DNA of 64,000 bases from Pseudomonas putida (GTDB taxonomy: Bacteria; Pseudomonadota; Gammaproteobacteria; Pseudomonadales; Pseudomonadaceae): assembly GCF_001976065.1 (NCBI RefSeq), contig NZ_MNAH01000001.1, positions 186,001-250,000 on the forward strand, given 5' to 3'. The position numbers and the translations under genes are program-made. Shown here one piece after another: positions 26,591 to 35,326 of the stretch (its first letter is position 1; each line of letters begins with the position of its first letter). The notes beneath the pieces were generated by a model. The model saw only the letters and a list, made by a program, of their open reading frames with translations. It was not told where the DNA came from and did not search any database.

Positions 26591-26616
26591 ATTACGTTAT
26601 GCGTAATCAGATTACG
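26591..26616. promoter_or_regulatory. HmgR operator: 17-bp palindrome plus extra half-site
   Basis: ATTACGTTATGCGTAAT (26591-26607) has perfect 6-bp arms around five bases, and a third ATTACG follows at 26611-26616. In P. putida HmgR is known to protect a 17-bp palindrome before hmgA. The site lies 58 bases from the hmgR start and 78 bases before the hmgA start. Confidence 0.82.
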
Positions 26617-26693
26617 ATAAAAACAACCCCGGCGTGCCATGATCGCTTTCATAGAGTGAAGGGCCATTGCCGACTCCCTGTTCAGGAGGCTCC

Positions 26694-27998
26694 ATGAACT
26701 CCGATTCAAACGTCCAGGCGCTGGCCTATCAGTCAGGCTTTGGCAACGAATTCAGCAGTGAAGCATTGCCCGGTGCACTGCCTGTCGGTCAGAACTCCCC
26801 GCAGAAAGCACCTTACGGTCTCTACACCGAACTGTTCTCCGGCACCGCCTTCACCATGGCCCGCAGCGAAGCCCGGCGGACCTGGATGTACCGCATCCAG
26901 CCGTCGGCCAATCACCCGGCTTTCGTCAAGCTTGATCGGCAACTGGCCGGCGGCCCGCTGGGCGAAGTGACGCCCAATCGCCTGCGCTGGAATGCGCTGG
27001 ATATGCCCGCCGAGCCGACCGATTTCATCGACGGCCTGGTGAGCATGGCGGCCAACGCCGGCGCGGATAAACCGGCGGGGATCAGCCTCTATCAGTACTG
27101 CGCCAATCGCTCCATGGAGCGCGTCTTCTTCAACGCCGACGGCGAACTGCTGTTGGTGCCGCAACAGGGCCGCCTGCGCATCGCCACCGAACTGGGCGTG
27201 TTGGAAGTGGCGCCGCTGGAAATTGCCGTATTGCCTCGCGGGCTGAAATTCCGCGTCGAACTGCTCGACCCGCAAGCGCGCGGTTACATCGCCGAGAACC
27301 ATGGCGCGCCAATGCGCCTGCCGGACTTGGGCCCGATTGGCAGCAACGGCCTGGCCAATCCGCGGGATTTCCTGACTCCGGTGGCGGCCTACGAAAATCT
27401 GCAACAACCCACGACCCTGGTACAGAAATTCCTCGGCCAGTTGTGGGGCTGCGAGCTCAATCACTCGCCGTTGAACGTGGTCGCCTGGCATGGCAACAAC
27501 GTGCCTTACAAATATGACCTGCGTCGCTTCAACACTATCGGCACGGTCAGCTTCGACCACCCGGACCCGTCGATCTTCACCGTGCTGACCTCGCCGACCA
27601 GCGTGCACGGCCTGGCCAACCTCGACTTCGTGATCTTTCCACCACGCTGGATGGTGGCCGAGAACACCTTCCGTCCGCCGTGGTTCCACCGCAACCTGAT
27701 GAACGAATTCATGGGCCTGATCCAGGGCGAGTACGATGCCAAGGCCGAAGGTTTCGTGCCTGGCGGCGCGTCGCTGCACAGTTGCATGAGCGCTCACGGG
27801 CCAGACGGCGAGACCTGCACCAAAGCGATCAACGCCGAACTCAGACCCGCGAAAATCGACAACACCATGGCTTTCATGTTCGAGACCAGCCAAGTGCTGC
27901 GTCCGAGCCGCTTTGCTCTTGAATGCCCGCAATTGCAAGCTGACTACGATGCCTGCTGGGCCACTTTTCCCGCCACTTTCGACCCGACCCGGAGATAA
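26694..27998 (+). CDS. hmgA: Homogentisate 1,2-dioxygenase
   Basis: A 434-residue non-haem iron dioxygenase that opens homogentisate to maleylacetoacetate in tyrosine and phenylalanine breakdown. The iron ligands are present with the human enzyme's spacing: His332 and Glu338 ([11 protein letters not shown]) and His368 (SAHGPDGE). The N-terminal [19 protein letters not shown] is typical. ATG at 26694 has CAGGAGG eight bases upstream. First gene of hmgA-fahA-maiA; three bases separate it from fahA. Confidence 0.98.
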   Translation: MNSDSNVQALAYQSGFGNEFSSEALPGALPVGQNSPQKAPYGLYTELFSGTAFTMARSEARRTWMYRIQPSANHPAFVKLDRQLAGGPLGEVTPNRLRWNALDMPAEPTDFIDGLVSMAANAGADKPAGISLYQYCANRSMERVFFNADGELLLVPQQGRLRIATELGVLEVAPLEIAVLPRGLKFRVELLDPQARGYIAENHGAPMRLPDLGPIGSNGLANPRDFLTPVAAYENLQQPTTLVQKFLGQLWGCELNHSPLNVVAWHGNNVPYKYDLRRFNTIGTVSFDHPDPSIFTVLTSPTSVHGLANLDFVIFPPRWMVAENTFRPPWFHRNLMNEFMGLIQGEYDAKAEGFVPGGASLHSCMSAHGPDGETCTKAINAELRPAKIDNTMAFMFETSQVLRPSRFALECPQLQADYDACWATFPATFDPTRR

Positions 27999-28001
27999 CC
28001 C

Positions 28002-29306
28002 ATGACGCAAACTTCCATCACTCGCAGCTGGGTTGCTTCGGCCAACGATCATGCGGATTTTCCGCTGCAGAACCTGCCATTGGGCGTGTTCAGCGTGCAG
28101 GATTCAGCGCCGCGCAGTGGCGTGGCCATCGGCGACCATATCTTCGACCTGCAAGCGGCGCTCGAGGCCGGCCTGTTCGAGGGCGCGGCAAAAGCCGCCG
28201 TCGAAGCCACCCGTGGTGGTCAATTGAATGCCTTCTTCGAATTGGGCCGCGAGGCTCGGGTGGCCTTGCGTGAGCGTTTGATCGAACTGCTCAAGGAGGG
28301 CAGCACCCTGCATGGCAAGATCGAAGCCCAGGGCGCAAAACTGCTCCCGCTGGCCGCGAATTGCCAGATGCACCTGCCAGCGAAAATCAACGACTACACC
28401 GACTTCTACGTCGGCATCGAGCACGCCCAGAACGTGGGCAAACTGTTCCGCCCGGACAATCCGTTGCTGCCAAACTACAAGTACGTGCCTATCGGCTACC
28501 ACGGCCGCGCCTCGACCATTCGCCCGTCGGGCACCGACGTGCGCCGTCCGAAAGGCCAGACACTGCCGGCCGGCCAGACCGAGCCGACGTTTGGTCCGTG
28601 CGCACGCCTGGACTATGAACTGGAACTGGGCATCTGGGTCGGCCAGGGCAATGACATGGGCGACGCCATCGCCATCGGCGACGCTGCCGATCACATCGCC
28701 GGTTTCTGCCTGCTCAACGACTGGTCGGCGCGCGACATCCAGGCCTGGGAATACCAGCCGCTGGGGCCGTTCCTGTCGAAGAGCTTCATCACCAGCATTT
28801 CACCGTGGGTCGTGACCGCCGAAGCGCTGGAGCCGTTCCGCCGCGCCCAGCCTGCCCGCCCGCAAGGCGATCCGCAGCCGCTGCCGTACCTGTTTGATAA
28901 GCGTGATCAGGCCGCCGGTGCTTTTGACATCGAGCTGGAAGTGCTCTTGCTGACCGAAGCGATGCGCGAACAGAACCTGCCTGCCCATCGCCTGACCCTG
29001 AGCAACTCGAAACACATGTACTGGACCGTGGCGCAAATGGTCGCGCACCACAGCGTCAATGGCTGCCAGTTGCAGGCCGGCGACCTGTTCGGTTCAGGCA
29101 CCTTGTCGGGCCCGGAAAGCGGTCAGTTCGGCAGTCTGCTGGAGATCACCGAGGGCGGTAAGAAGCCGATCGAACTGGCATCGGGCGAGGTGCGCAAATT
29201 CCTCGAGGATGGCGATGAAATCATCCTGCGTGGCCGTTGCAGCCGCGAAGGGTTTGCGTCCATCGGTTTCGGTGAATGCCGCGGCAAAGTCGTGCCGGCG
29301 CGTTAA
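28002..29306 (+). CDS. fahA: Fumarylacetoacetase
   Basis: A 434-residue hydrolase that splits fumarylacetoacetate to fumarate and acetoacetate, the last step of the homogentisate route. The metal and catalytic residues Asp134 and His141 lie in DYTDFYVGIEHAQNVG, and further ligand segments are LDYELELGIWVG and NDWSARDIQAWEY. The N-terminal SH3-like domain covers about 15-120. It sits three bases after hmgA and 12 bases before maiA in one operon, although in pathway order it acts after MaiA. Confidence 0.98.
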   Translation: MTQTSITRSWVASANDHADFPLQNLPLGVFSVQDSAPRSGVAIGDHIFDLQAALEAGLFEGAAKAAVEATRGGQLNAFFELGREARVALRERLIELLKEGSTLHGKIEAQGAKLLPLAANCQMHLPAKINDYTDFYVGIEHAQNVGKLFRPDNPLLPNYKYVPIGYHGRASTIRPSGTDVRRPKGQTLPAGQTEPTFGPCARLDYELELGIWVGQGNDMGDAIAIGDAADHIAGFCLLNDWSARDIQAWEYQPLGPFLSKSFITSISPWVVTAEALEPFRRAQPARPQGDPQPLPYLFDKRDQAAGAFDIELEVLLLTEAMREQNLPAHRLTLSNSKHMYWTVAQMVAHHSVNGCQLQAGDLFGSGTLSGPESGQFGSLLEITEGGKKPIELASGEVRKFLEDGDEIILRGRCSREGFASIGFGECRGKVVPAR

Positions 29307-29318
29307 GAGGAGCAGGTC

Positions 29319-29954
29319 ATGGAGCTCTATACCTACTACCGCTCGACCTCGTCCTATCGGGTGCGGATTGCATTGGCGTTGAAGGAGCTGGATTACCAGG
29401 CGCTGCCGGTCAACTTGATCGCGGCGCAAGGTGGCGAGCATCGGCAGCCGCCCTATCTTGCCATCAACCCGCAAGGTCGAGTGCCGGCCTTGCGCACCGA
29501 TGAAGGCGAGCTGTTGATTCAGTCACCGGCGATCATCGAATACCTGGAGGAGCGTTATCCACAGGTGCCGCTGCTTTCCAGGGACCTCGCTGCTCGCGCC
29601 CGTGAGCGCGGTGTGGCGGCGGTGATTGGCTGCGATGTGCATCCACTGCACAACGTCAGCGTGCTCAACCGGTTGCGCCAGCTGGGTCACGATGAACCGC
29701 AGGTCATGGAGTGGATCGGGCACTGGATCAGCCAGGGCCTGGCGACTGTGGAACAGTTGATTGGGGATGAGGGTTATTGCTTCGGGCCTGAGCCAGGTTT
29801 GGCGGATGTCTACCTGATTCCGCAGTTGTACGCGGCTGAGCGTTTCAGTATCTCCCTTGAGGCGTATCCGCGGATTCGTCGGGTGGCGGCGTTGGCGGCG
29901 GCGCATCCGGCATTCATCAAGGCGCATCCGGCGAATCAGCCAGACACACCTTGA
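29319..29954 (+). CDS. maiA: Maleylacetoacetate isomerase
   Basis: A 211-residue zeta-class glutathione transferase that isomerises maleylacetoacetate to fumarylacetoacetate using glutathione. The zeta-class motif YRSTSSYRVRIALALK lies at 6-21, the glutathione-site QSPAIIEYLEER follows at about 68-79, and the C-terminal helical domain is complete. It closes the hmgA-fahA-maiA operon. AGGAG precedes the ATG at 29319. A family 2 repeat with a T-run follows within a few bases. Confidence 0.97.
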   Translation: MELYTYYRSTSSYRVRIALALKELDYQALPVNLIAAQGGEHRQPPYLAINPQGRVPALRTDEGELLIQSPAIIEYLEERYPQVPLLSRDLAARARERGVAAVIGCDVHPLHNVSVLNRLRQLGHDEPQVMEWIGHWISQGLATVEQLIGDEGYCFGPEPGLADVYLIPQLYAAERFSISLEAYPRIRRVAALAAAHPAFIKAHPANQPDTP

Positions 29955-29956
29955 TA

Positions 29957-29980
29957 ACAGCAGGCTGCGATCTTTTTGCT
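29957..29980. repeat. GATCGCAG repeat unit (family 2) after maiA
   Basis: CAGCAGGCTGCGATCTTTTT followed by GCTG. The outer ACAGCA and TGCTGT can pair, so it may also end transcription of the hmg operon. Confidence 0.65.
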
Positions 29981-29981
29981 G

Positions 29982-30785
29982 TCAATGAACGATGGAATTG
30001 GGCGGCAAATGCCCCAGCCGCTCAGTCAGGCGAATCCGCTGGATCGGATCGTCGCTGAGCAGCAGGGCATGCTCCAGGTCGAAGCGTTCGGCATTCGGGC
30101 AGTCCAGCCGTTGGTAAAGGCTGGCCCGGGCCAGATAGTCGGAGGCGCTGGCATTGCCCAGTTCCAGCACGCGTTCGGCGTCGATCAGCGCGCCAATGTA
30201 ATCGTCGTGGGAAAGATGCAGCTGGCGCAGGTTGCGTGACAGGCGTTGGAGCATTTGCGCCGGATCGGCGGTGACCAGGTGTTCAGCATTGAGCTTCATG
30301 TTCGGGCCGTACTGGCGATGCAGCAACTCCCGACAATCGTTGGGGTACAGGCGCCGGCCACCGCAAGGGTCGAGCAGATGATCGGCGCCTGGCACCCGCA
30401 GCAGGAAATGCCCCGGGAAGTTGACACCGACCAGGGGAATCTCCAGGCCTCGGGCTAGTTCCAAGGCTATCAGCCCCAGTGACAGCGGCTGCCCGCGGCG
30501 ATGTTCCAGGACTTTATCGAGCAATGCCACTTGCGGTCGCAAGGGGGCGAAGTCGTCCTGGGCGAACCCCAGCTCGACCATGCGCCTGAGCAACGGTTGC
30601 GCCAACTCGCTCACGGGCAGCATCGGCAAACCACCACTGACCCGCTGTTGCAGCTCCTTGAAGTCCGCCATTACCGCTTCGGGGTTTACCTGCTTGTCGT
30701 GTTCGACGGCAATCCACAGCGCCGCCTCGAACAGCGCAGGCGGTGATCGTTGCAGGCAGGCGAAAAACGATTGGCGCGGCGTCAT
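29982..30785 (-). CDS. SirB1/transglutaminase-like TPR family protein
   Basis: A 267-residue protein of the SirB1 family: a transglutaminase-like core (GQPLSLGLIALELARGLEIPLVGV, then FPGHFLLRV and LLDPCGG) followed by a TPR-like helical tail (residues about 190-255). The usual cysteine of transglutaminases is not visible at the N-terminal end of the core helix, so it may be non-catalytic. Its function is unknown, although members are broadly conserved. ATG at 30785 is preceded by GGAG; the frame extends to 30845 without a ribosome site. It is convergent with maiA. Confidence 0.85.
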   Translation of the reverse strand: MTPRQSFFACLQRSPPALFEAALWIAVEHDKQVNPEAVMADFKELQQRVSGGLPMLPVSELAQPLLRRMVELGFAQDDFAPLRPQVALLDKVLEHRRGQPLSLGLIALELARGLEIPLVGVNFPGHFLLRVPGADHLLDPCGGRRLYPNDCRELLHRQYGPNMKLNAEHLVTADPAQMLQRLSRNLRQLHLSHDDYIGALIDAERVLELGNASASDYLARASLYQRLDCPNAERFDLEHALLLSDDPIQRIRLTERLGHLPPNSIVH

Positions 30786-30967
30786 CGGAATCTCCGGGCT
30801 ATGCCTCGTTTTAGACCGGTCTTTGCCATCCGTCCAGTACCGCACGGGAGCAATTGCGGTTATTTCCTAAAGCTTTTATGGCGCCGTTGCTTATTCCGGT
30901 GCGCTTCTGCAATTTTTGGGCGCAAGCCTATACTGGCGACTACAAGAAGTGATTCGGGAGCCCTACG

Positions 30968-31987
30968 ATGTTCGCTCTCATGCAAAGCACTCGCCTTGAA
31001 TCGCTGCATCTGAGCGTCGACCCGGCCACCGGGTTGAAGGCGGTCATTGCCATTCATAACAGCCGTTTGGGGCCTGCTCTGGGCGGTTGCCGTTACCTGG
31101 CGTATCCGAGCGACGAGTCGGCCGTCGAGGATGCGGTGCGCCTTGCCCAAGGCATGAGCTACAAAGCGGCCTTGGCCGGCCTGGCCCAGGGCGGCGGTGT
31201 GGCGGTGATCATTCGCCCCGTCCACGTGGCCAATCGCGCTGCGCTGTTTGAAGCTTTCGGACGCTGTATCAATCAGCTCGACGGGCGCTACATCACCGCC
31301 ATCGACAGTGGCACCTCGGTGGCGGACATGGATTGCATCGCCCAACAGACCCAGCACGTCACCAGCACCACGTCGGCGGGCGATCCTGCACCTCACGCGG
31401 CGATGGGCGTGTTTACCGGAATTCGTGCCACGGCGATGGCCCGGTTGGGCAGCGATAACCTCGAAGGCTTGCGCGTCGCCATTCAAGGCCTGGGCAACGT
31501 CGGTTTTGCCCTGGCCGAACAGCTGCACGCCGCCGGTGCCGAGCTGCTGGTCAGCGACATCGACCACGGCAAGGTCCAGCTCGCGATGGAGCAGCTCGGC
31601 GCCCATCCGATTGCCAACGACGCGTTGCTCAGCACGCCTTGCGACATTCTTGCGCCGTGCGGTCTGGGCGGGGTGCTGAACAGCCACAGCGTAACGCAAC
31701 TACGCTGCTCGGCAGTGGCCGGGTCGGCGAACAACCAGCTGACCCATCTGGACGTCGCCGATCAGCTCGAACGACGGGGCATCCTGTATGCGCCGGATTA
31801 CGTGATCAATGCCGGTGGATTGATCTATGTTTCGCTCAAGCATCGTGGCGAAGAGCTGGGGACCATCACTGCGCACCTGTCGAAAATCAGCTCGCGCCTC
31901 ACCGAAGTCTTCGCCCATGCCCAGGCGGAAAAACGCTCACCGGCCCGAGTGGCGGACGAGCTGGCGGAGAAAGTGCTTTACCGATAG
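30968..31987 (+). CDS. Leucine dehydrogenase-like protein with catalytic Lys replaced by Val
   Basis: A 339-residue member of the Glu/Leu/Phe/Val dehydrogenase family, whose enzymes deaminate branched amino acids with NAD. The substrate domain has GPALGGCRYL and MSYKAALAGL (Lys66, the substrate carboxylate lysine). The Rossmann domain has IQGLGNVGFALAEQ and APDYVINAGGLI. In leucine dehydrogenases the catalytic lysine sits 12 residues after that lysine in GGGK; here the codon is GTG and the motif reads GGGVAVI (Val78). The protein may therefore lack normal activity or have another role. Overall length and both domains are intact. Confidence 0.85.
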   Translation: MFALMQSTRLESLHLSVDPATGLKAVIAIHNSRLGPALGGCRYLAYPSDESAVEDAVRLAQGMSYKAALAGLAQGGGVAVIIRPVHVANRAALFEAFGRCINQLDGRYITAIDSGTSVADMDCIAQQTQHVTSTTSAGDPAPHAAMGVFTGIRATAMARLGSDNLEGLRVAIQGLGNVGFALAEQLHAAGAELLVSDIDHGKVQLAMEQLGAHPIANDALLSTPCDILAPCGLGGVLNSHSVTQLRCSAVAGSANNQLTHLDVADQLERRGILYAPDYVINAGGLIYVSLKHRGEELGTITAHLSKISSRLTEVFAHAQAEKRSPARVADELAEKVLYR

Positions 31988-31989
31988 AC

Positions 31990-32042
31990 GATCAAAAGAT
32001 CGCAGCCTGCGGCAGCGCCTACAAAGGCTGCGATCTTTTGAT
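31990..32042. repeat. Inverted pair of the GATCGCAG family (family 2)
   Basis: Arms ATCAAAAGATCGCAGCC and GGCTGCGATCTTTTGAT form a 17-bp perfect stem. The element starts three bases after the dehydrogenase stop codon and probably also acts as its terminator. Confidence 0.82.
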
Positions 32043-32053
32043 TTTCACAAATG

Positions 32054-32086
32054 AAAAAGGCCCTGTGTCCATCGGACTCAGGGCCT
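32054..32086 (-). terminator. Intrinsic terminator of yebG
   Basis: Read on the minus strand, AGGCCCTG...CAGGGCCT forms the stem and is followed by five Ts, 18 bases after the yebG stop codon. Confidence 0.85.
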
Positions 32087-32104
32087 ATTCAATTCTGGCG
32101 CCGC

Positions 32105-32479
32105 TTACTTCGCTGTTTTCGCAGCCTTGGCAGGCTTGGGCGGGGCAACCGGTTCTGCGCTTTGCTCTTTATTGGCCGCAGGCGTTTCAACAGCTGCAGG
32201 TGCTTTCACCGGCTCTTCGACTTCCGCTGGCGCTGTGAGCAGTTCGGACAAGGCGTCCGGCTGGCTCTTGAATGCCTTGGCGAACACATCGCGGTTCTTC
32301 GCCATGTAGATCCCGGCTTCTTCCACTTGCTGTTCGGTCAGGGACGGAACAGCTTTTTGCAACACTTCAGCCAGCAACTCGGCCAGTTCGAGCATCTTGT
32401 CATGACGGTCAGCTTCGGCTTTATCCATGAACAAGCGCTCCAGATCTCGGCTGCTGCGGTATACCACTTCGACGGCCAT
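32105..32479 (-). CDS. yebG: YebG family SOS-associated protein
   Basis: A 124-residue protein. Residues 1-80 (MAVEVVYRSSRDLERLFMD..., ending near SQPDALSELL) match the YebG family, whose E. coli member is induced by DNA damage under LexA control. The last 40 residues are a low-complexity Ala, Pro, Lys and Glu tail ending KPAKAAKTAK, resembling a DNA- or RNA-binding histone-like tail. A perfect LexA box lies 45 bases upstream. The biochemical role is unknown. Confidence 0.9.
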   Translation of the reverse strand: MAVEVVYRSSRDLERLFMDKAEADRHDKMLELAELLAEVLQKAVPSLTEQQVEEAGIYMAKNRDVFAKAFKSQPDALSELLTAPAEVEEPVKAPAAVETPAANKEQSAEPVAPPKPAKAAKTAK

Positions 32480-32523
32480 TCACCACCTCATATGCCTTCA
32501 CATTGGTCAGTCTGATTCGACTA

Positions 32524-32539
32524 CTGTATCTATATACAG
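32524..32539. promoter_or_regulatory. LexA (SOS) box upstream of yebG
   Basis: CTGTATCTATATACAG fits the CTGT-N8-ACAG consensus exactly, 45 bases before the yebG start. It should place yebG in the SOS regulon. Confidence 0.9.
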
Positions 32540-32757
32540 CAAAGGATAAGCGAATCCCCGGGGTTTGGGTAGTGGCTTTTTAATGTAGGCCGGTTTCGAG
32601 ATTTGTCAGGCCTCAGCTAAAGGTAGCTGCGACCAAACGCCACGGAGCAGAATCTACGGCGGCTCGCCATCATGATCGTGGCCTTGTTTCTGCATGCAGA
32701 ACAAACGTCACGTCCAACCTGCATTATCCGGTCGAGCCGACCTAAGGAAGCATCATC

Positions 32758-33258
32758 GTGAAAATCAACTGGGCCGAAAAACTGCGGCAGAATGTCCATG
32801 AGCTGGCCGAGTCGCTGGGTAACCTGTTCGTCGAAACCTTCCATTACCTGGCGTTGTTTGCCATTGGTGCGGTGACTGCGTGGGCAGCGGTGATGGAGTT
32901 TCTCGGGATGCTCGAGCAGGGTCATATCAAGATCGACGATATCCTGCTGCTGTTCATCTATCTGGAACTGGGGGCGATGGTCGGGATTTACTTCAAGACC
33001 AACCACATGCCGGTGCGTTTCCTGATCTACGTCGCCATCACGGCGCTCACGCGGCTGCTGATTTCCAATGTTTCCCATCACAATCCACCGGACCTGGGGA
33101 TCATTTACCTGTGCGGCGGAATTCTGCTGCTGGCGTTTGCGATCCTGGTGGTGCGCTATGCCTCATCGCAATTTCCGTCGGTGAAGATCGAGCACCCGCA
33201 CCGTAAGACCGGTGCGGGCTCGGGTGAGCATCCGGAGGTGGAGAAGGGCGAGATTTAA
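32758..33258 (+). CDS. psiE: Phosphate-starvation-inducible PsiE family membrane protein
   Basis: A 166-residue inner-membrane protein with four hydrophobic segments at about 25-48, 60-80, 85-105 and 115-138, and the family block YLELGAMVGIYFKTNHMPVRFLIY. E. coli psiE is induced by phosphate starvation; I see no clear Pho box here. The start is GTG at 32758 with AAGGAAG about ten bases upstream. Its last bases overlap the end of the convergent DUF3509 gene by four bases. Confidence 0.92.
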   Translation: MKINWAEKLRQNVHELAESLGNLFVETFHYLALFAIGAVTAWAAVMEFLGMLEQGHIKIDDILLLFIYLELGAMVGIYFKTNHMPVRFLIYVAITALTRLLISNVSHHNPPDLGIIYLCGGILLLAFAILVVRYASSQFPSVKIEHPHRKTGAGSGEHPEVEKGEI

Positions 33259-33572
33259 AGCCTGATGGCCGGGCACGGGCGGTTTTTCACAGGAGGGGGT
33301 GGCAGAGGGCCCGTGCCGCCATCGGTCATGGCTTCGAGGATGGCCACCGCGCTGTGGCCCTGCTCGATGGCAATGCCGAACTGGATGCTTTGCACCAGGC
33401 GTTTGAGGCGTTGGGGATCGTTGCGTTGTTCGGCACTGATCATGCGTTTTGCCACTACGCGGCCACTGTTGGACAGGGTCAGCATGATGCTGCCGTCCAG
33501 ACCCTGAATGCTCAGGTTGATCTGATAGTGCGCCGCAAAGGCATCGGTAATGAGCTGAAAAGGGTTGTCCAT
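33255..33572 (-). CDS. DUF3509 family protein
   Basis: A 105-residue protein found mainly in pseudomonads. The conserved part is the first 90 residues, including MDNPFQLITDAFAAHYQINL, a SIMLTLSNSGRVVAKRMIS strand pair and the helix DPQRLKRLVQSIQFGIAIEQG. The tail is proline-rich (GPLPPPPVKNRPCP). No function is known. The stop codon overlaps that of psiE on the other strand. Confidence 0.85.
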   Translation of the reverse strand: MDNPFQLITDAFAAHYQINLSIQGLDGSIMLTLSNSGRVVAKRMISAEQRNDPQRLKRLVQSIQFGIAIEQGHSAVAILEAMTDGGTGPLPPPPVKNRPCPAIRL

Positions 33573-33732
33573 GATGCGTCACCGCTTGATTGAACGTGCA
33601 GTTGTTGACCGGCCATGATCGGGTTGGTTCGCAACGCCGGACCATCGGCCATTCTCGTCAATATCGCCATCAATGTTCCAAGCGGGATATAGCAAGGGGC
33701 ATGCCGAAAGATTGTCGGACAGCAAACGCGGC

Positions 33733-33765
33733 AAAAACAAGGCGGGCACTGTGGCCCACCTTGTT
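33733..33765 (-). terminator. Intrinsic terminator of the L-serine dehydratase gene
   Basis: On the minus strand AACAAGGTGGGC pairs with GCCCGCCTTGTT (one G-U) and is followed by a short T-run. It lies 50 bases beyond the sdaA stop codon. Confidence 0.78.
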
Positions 33766-33814
33766 GTTGCCTGCCCGTTTCAGGGCACTGACTGCCCGCA
33801 TGCCACCAAACCGG

Positions 33815-35191
33815 TCAGCATTCCACCCAGTTCACGGCCAGACCGCCACGTGATGTCTCTTTGTACTTGTCGTGCATGTCGGCGCCGGTGTCGCGCATGG
33901 TGCGGATTACCCGATCCAGGGAAATGAAGTGTTTGCCATCGCCGCGCAGGGCCATCTGCGTAGCGTTGATGGCCTTGACCGCGGCAATCGCGTTGCGCTC
34001 GATGCACGGCACCTGGACCAGCCCACCGACCGGGTCGCAGGTCAGGCCGAGGTTGTGTTCCAGGCCGATTTCGGCGGCGTTTTCCAGTTGCTCCGGCGTG
34101 GCGCCGAGCACTTCTGCCAGACCGGCGGCGGCCATGGCGCAGGCTGAGCCGACCTCGCCCTGGCAGCCGACTTCGGCGCCGGAGATCGAGGCGTTTTTCT
34201 TGCAGAGAATGCCGACGGCGGCAGCGCCCAGGAAGAACGCCACGACGTCATCGTCCGACGCGTCAGGGTTGAACTTCATGTAGTAGTGCAGGACCGCCGG
34301 AATGATTCCCGCTGCACCGTTGGTCGGCGCCGTGACCATGCGCCCACCGGCGGCGTTTTCTTCGTTCACGGCGAGGGCGAACAGGTTCACCCATTCCATG
34401 GCCGACAGGGTCGAAGTGATGACGTTCGGCTTGCCGATTTCCAACAGGCTTCGGTGCAATTTCGCCGCGCGTCGCGGCACATTCAGCCCGCCAGGGAGGA
34501 TGCCTTCGTGCACCAGCCCCTGCTCGACGCATTCGCGCATCACCGACCAGATGTGCAGCAGGCCCTGGCGGATCTCCTCGTCACTGCGCCAGGCCCGTTC
34601 GTTGGCCATCATCAATTCGCCAACCCGCAGGCCGTGCTGGTTGCAGAGCTTGAGCAGTTCGGCGGCGCTGGAGAAGTCGTACGGCAGCACCACGTCGCTG
34701 GCAGGCGCCACACCGGATTCGGCCTCTGCTGCCTCGATGATGAAACCGCCGCCGATCGAGTAGTACGTTTGCTCGAACAGCTCGCCCGTCTCGCCAAACG
34801 CTGTCAGGGACATGGCATTGGGATGGTAGGGCAGACTCTCGTCGAGCAGCAGCAGATCGCGGGACCAGTTGAACGCGATAGTCGCCTGGCCTGCCAGGGA
34901 CAGCTCGCCGGTTTCCCGCAGGGTGTGGATGCGGCTGTCGATGGTGGTGGGATCGATACGGTCCGGCCATTCGCCCATCAGGCCCATGACACAGGCGCGG
35001 TCGGTGGCGTGACCGACGCCGGTCGCCGAGAGGGAACCGTAGAGGCGAATCTCCACGCGCCGCACATCGCTCAATAAAGCCTGATCGACCAGCGCCTGGG
35101 CGAAGGTCGCCGCGGCCCGCATCGGACCGACTGTATGGGAGCTGGACGGGCCGATGCCGACTTTGAAGAGATCGAAAACACTGATAGCCAT
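33815..35191 (-). CDS. sdaA: L-serine dehydratase (iron-sulfur type, single chain)
   Basis: A 458-residue enzyme that deaminates L-serine to pyruvate using a [4Fe-4S] cluster. Cysteines Cys343, Cys385 and Cys396 and the C-terminal Cys458 fall at the same positions as the cluster ligands and tail cysteine of the Legionella enzyme. The N-terminal [15 protein letters not shown] and central [14 protein letters not shown] are family signatures. ATG at 35191 gives the standard start; the frame runs on to 35338 across the promoter region and would overlap the divergent LysR gene. That LysR protein is the likely regulator. Confidence 0.97.
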   Translation of the reverse strand: MAISVFDLFKVGIGPSSSHTVGPMRAAATFAQALVDQALLSDVRRVEIRLYGSLSATGVGHATDRACVMGLMGEWPDRIDPTTIDSRIHTLRETGELSLAGQATIAFNWSRDLLLLDESLPYHPNAMSLTAFGETGELFEQTYYSIGGGFIIEAAEAESGVAPASDVVLPYDFSSAAELLKLCNQHGLRVGELMMANERAWRSDEEIRQGLLHIWSVMRECVEQGLVHEGILPGGLNVPRRAAKLHRSLLEIGKPNVITSTLSAMEWVNLFALAVNEENAAGGRMVTAPTNGAAGIIPAVLHYYMKFNPDASDDDVVAFFLGAAAVGILCKKNASISGAEVGCQGEVGSACAMAAAGLAEVLGATPEQLENAAEIGLEHNLGLTCDPVGGLVQVPCIERNAIAAVKAINATQMALRGDGKHFISLDRVIRTMRDTGADMHDKYKETSRGGLAVNWVEC

Positions 35192-35326
35192 GCTAAAGCC
35201 TATTCCTGTAATGGAGGATGAATCGCTGCCATTTCTGTAGGACAAGCGCAATTTCAGCGATACTGCCTGCCTCGGTCTTGAGTGACCAACGAAACTTCCT
35301 AAGAGAGCCTTTAGCAGGACTAAACG

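Noticed and set aside
26733..28052. 439-residue open frame opposite hmgA
   Set aside because: hmgA iron ligands and family motifs are on the plus strand; the opposite frame is a shadow.
32580..32757. Pho box before psiE
   Set aside because: No pair of CTGTCAT-like direct repeats with the correct spacing was found.
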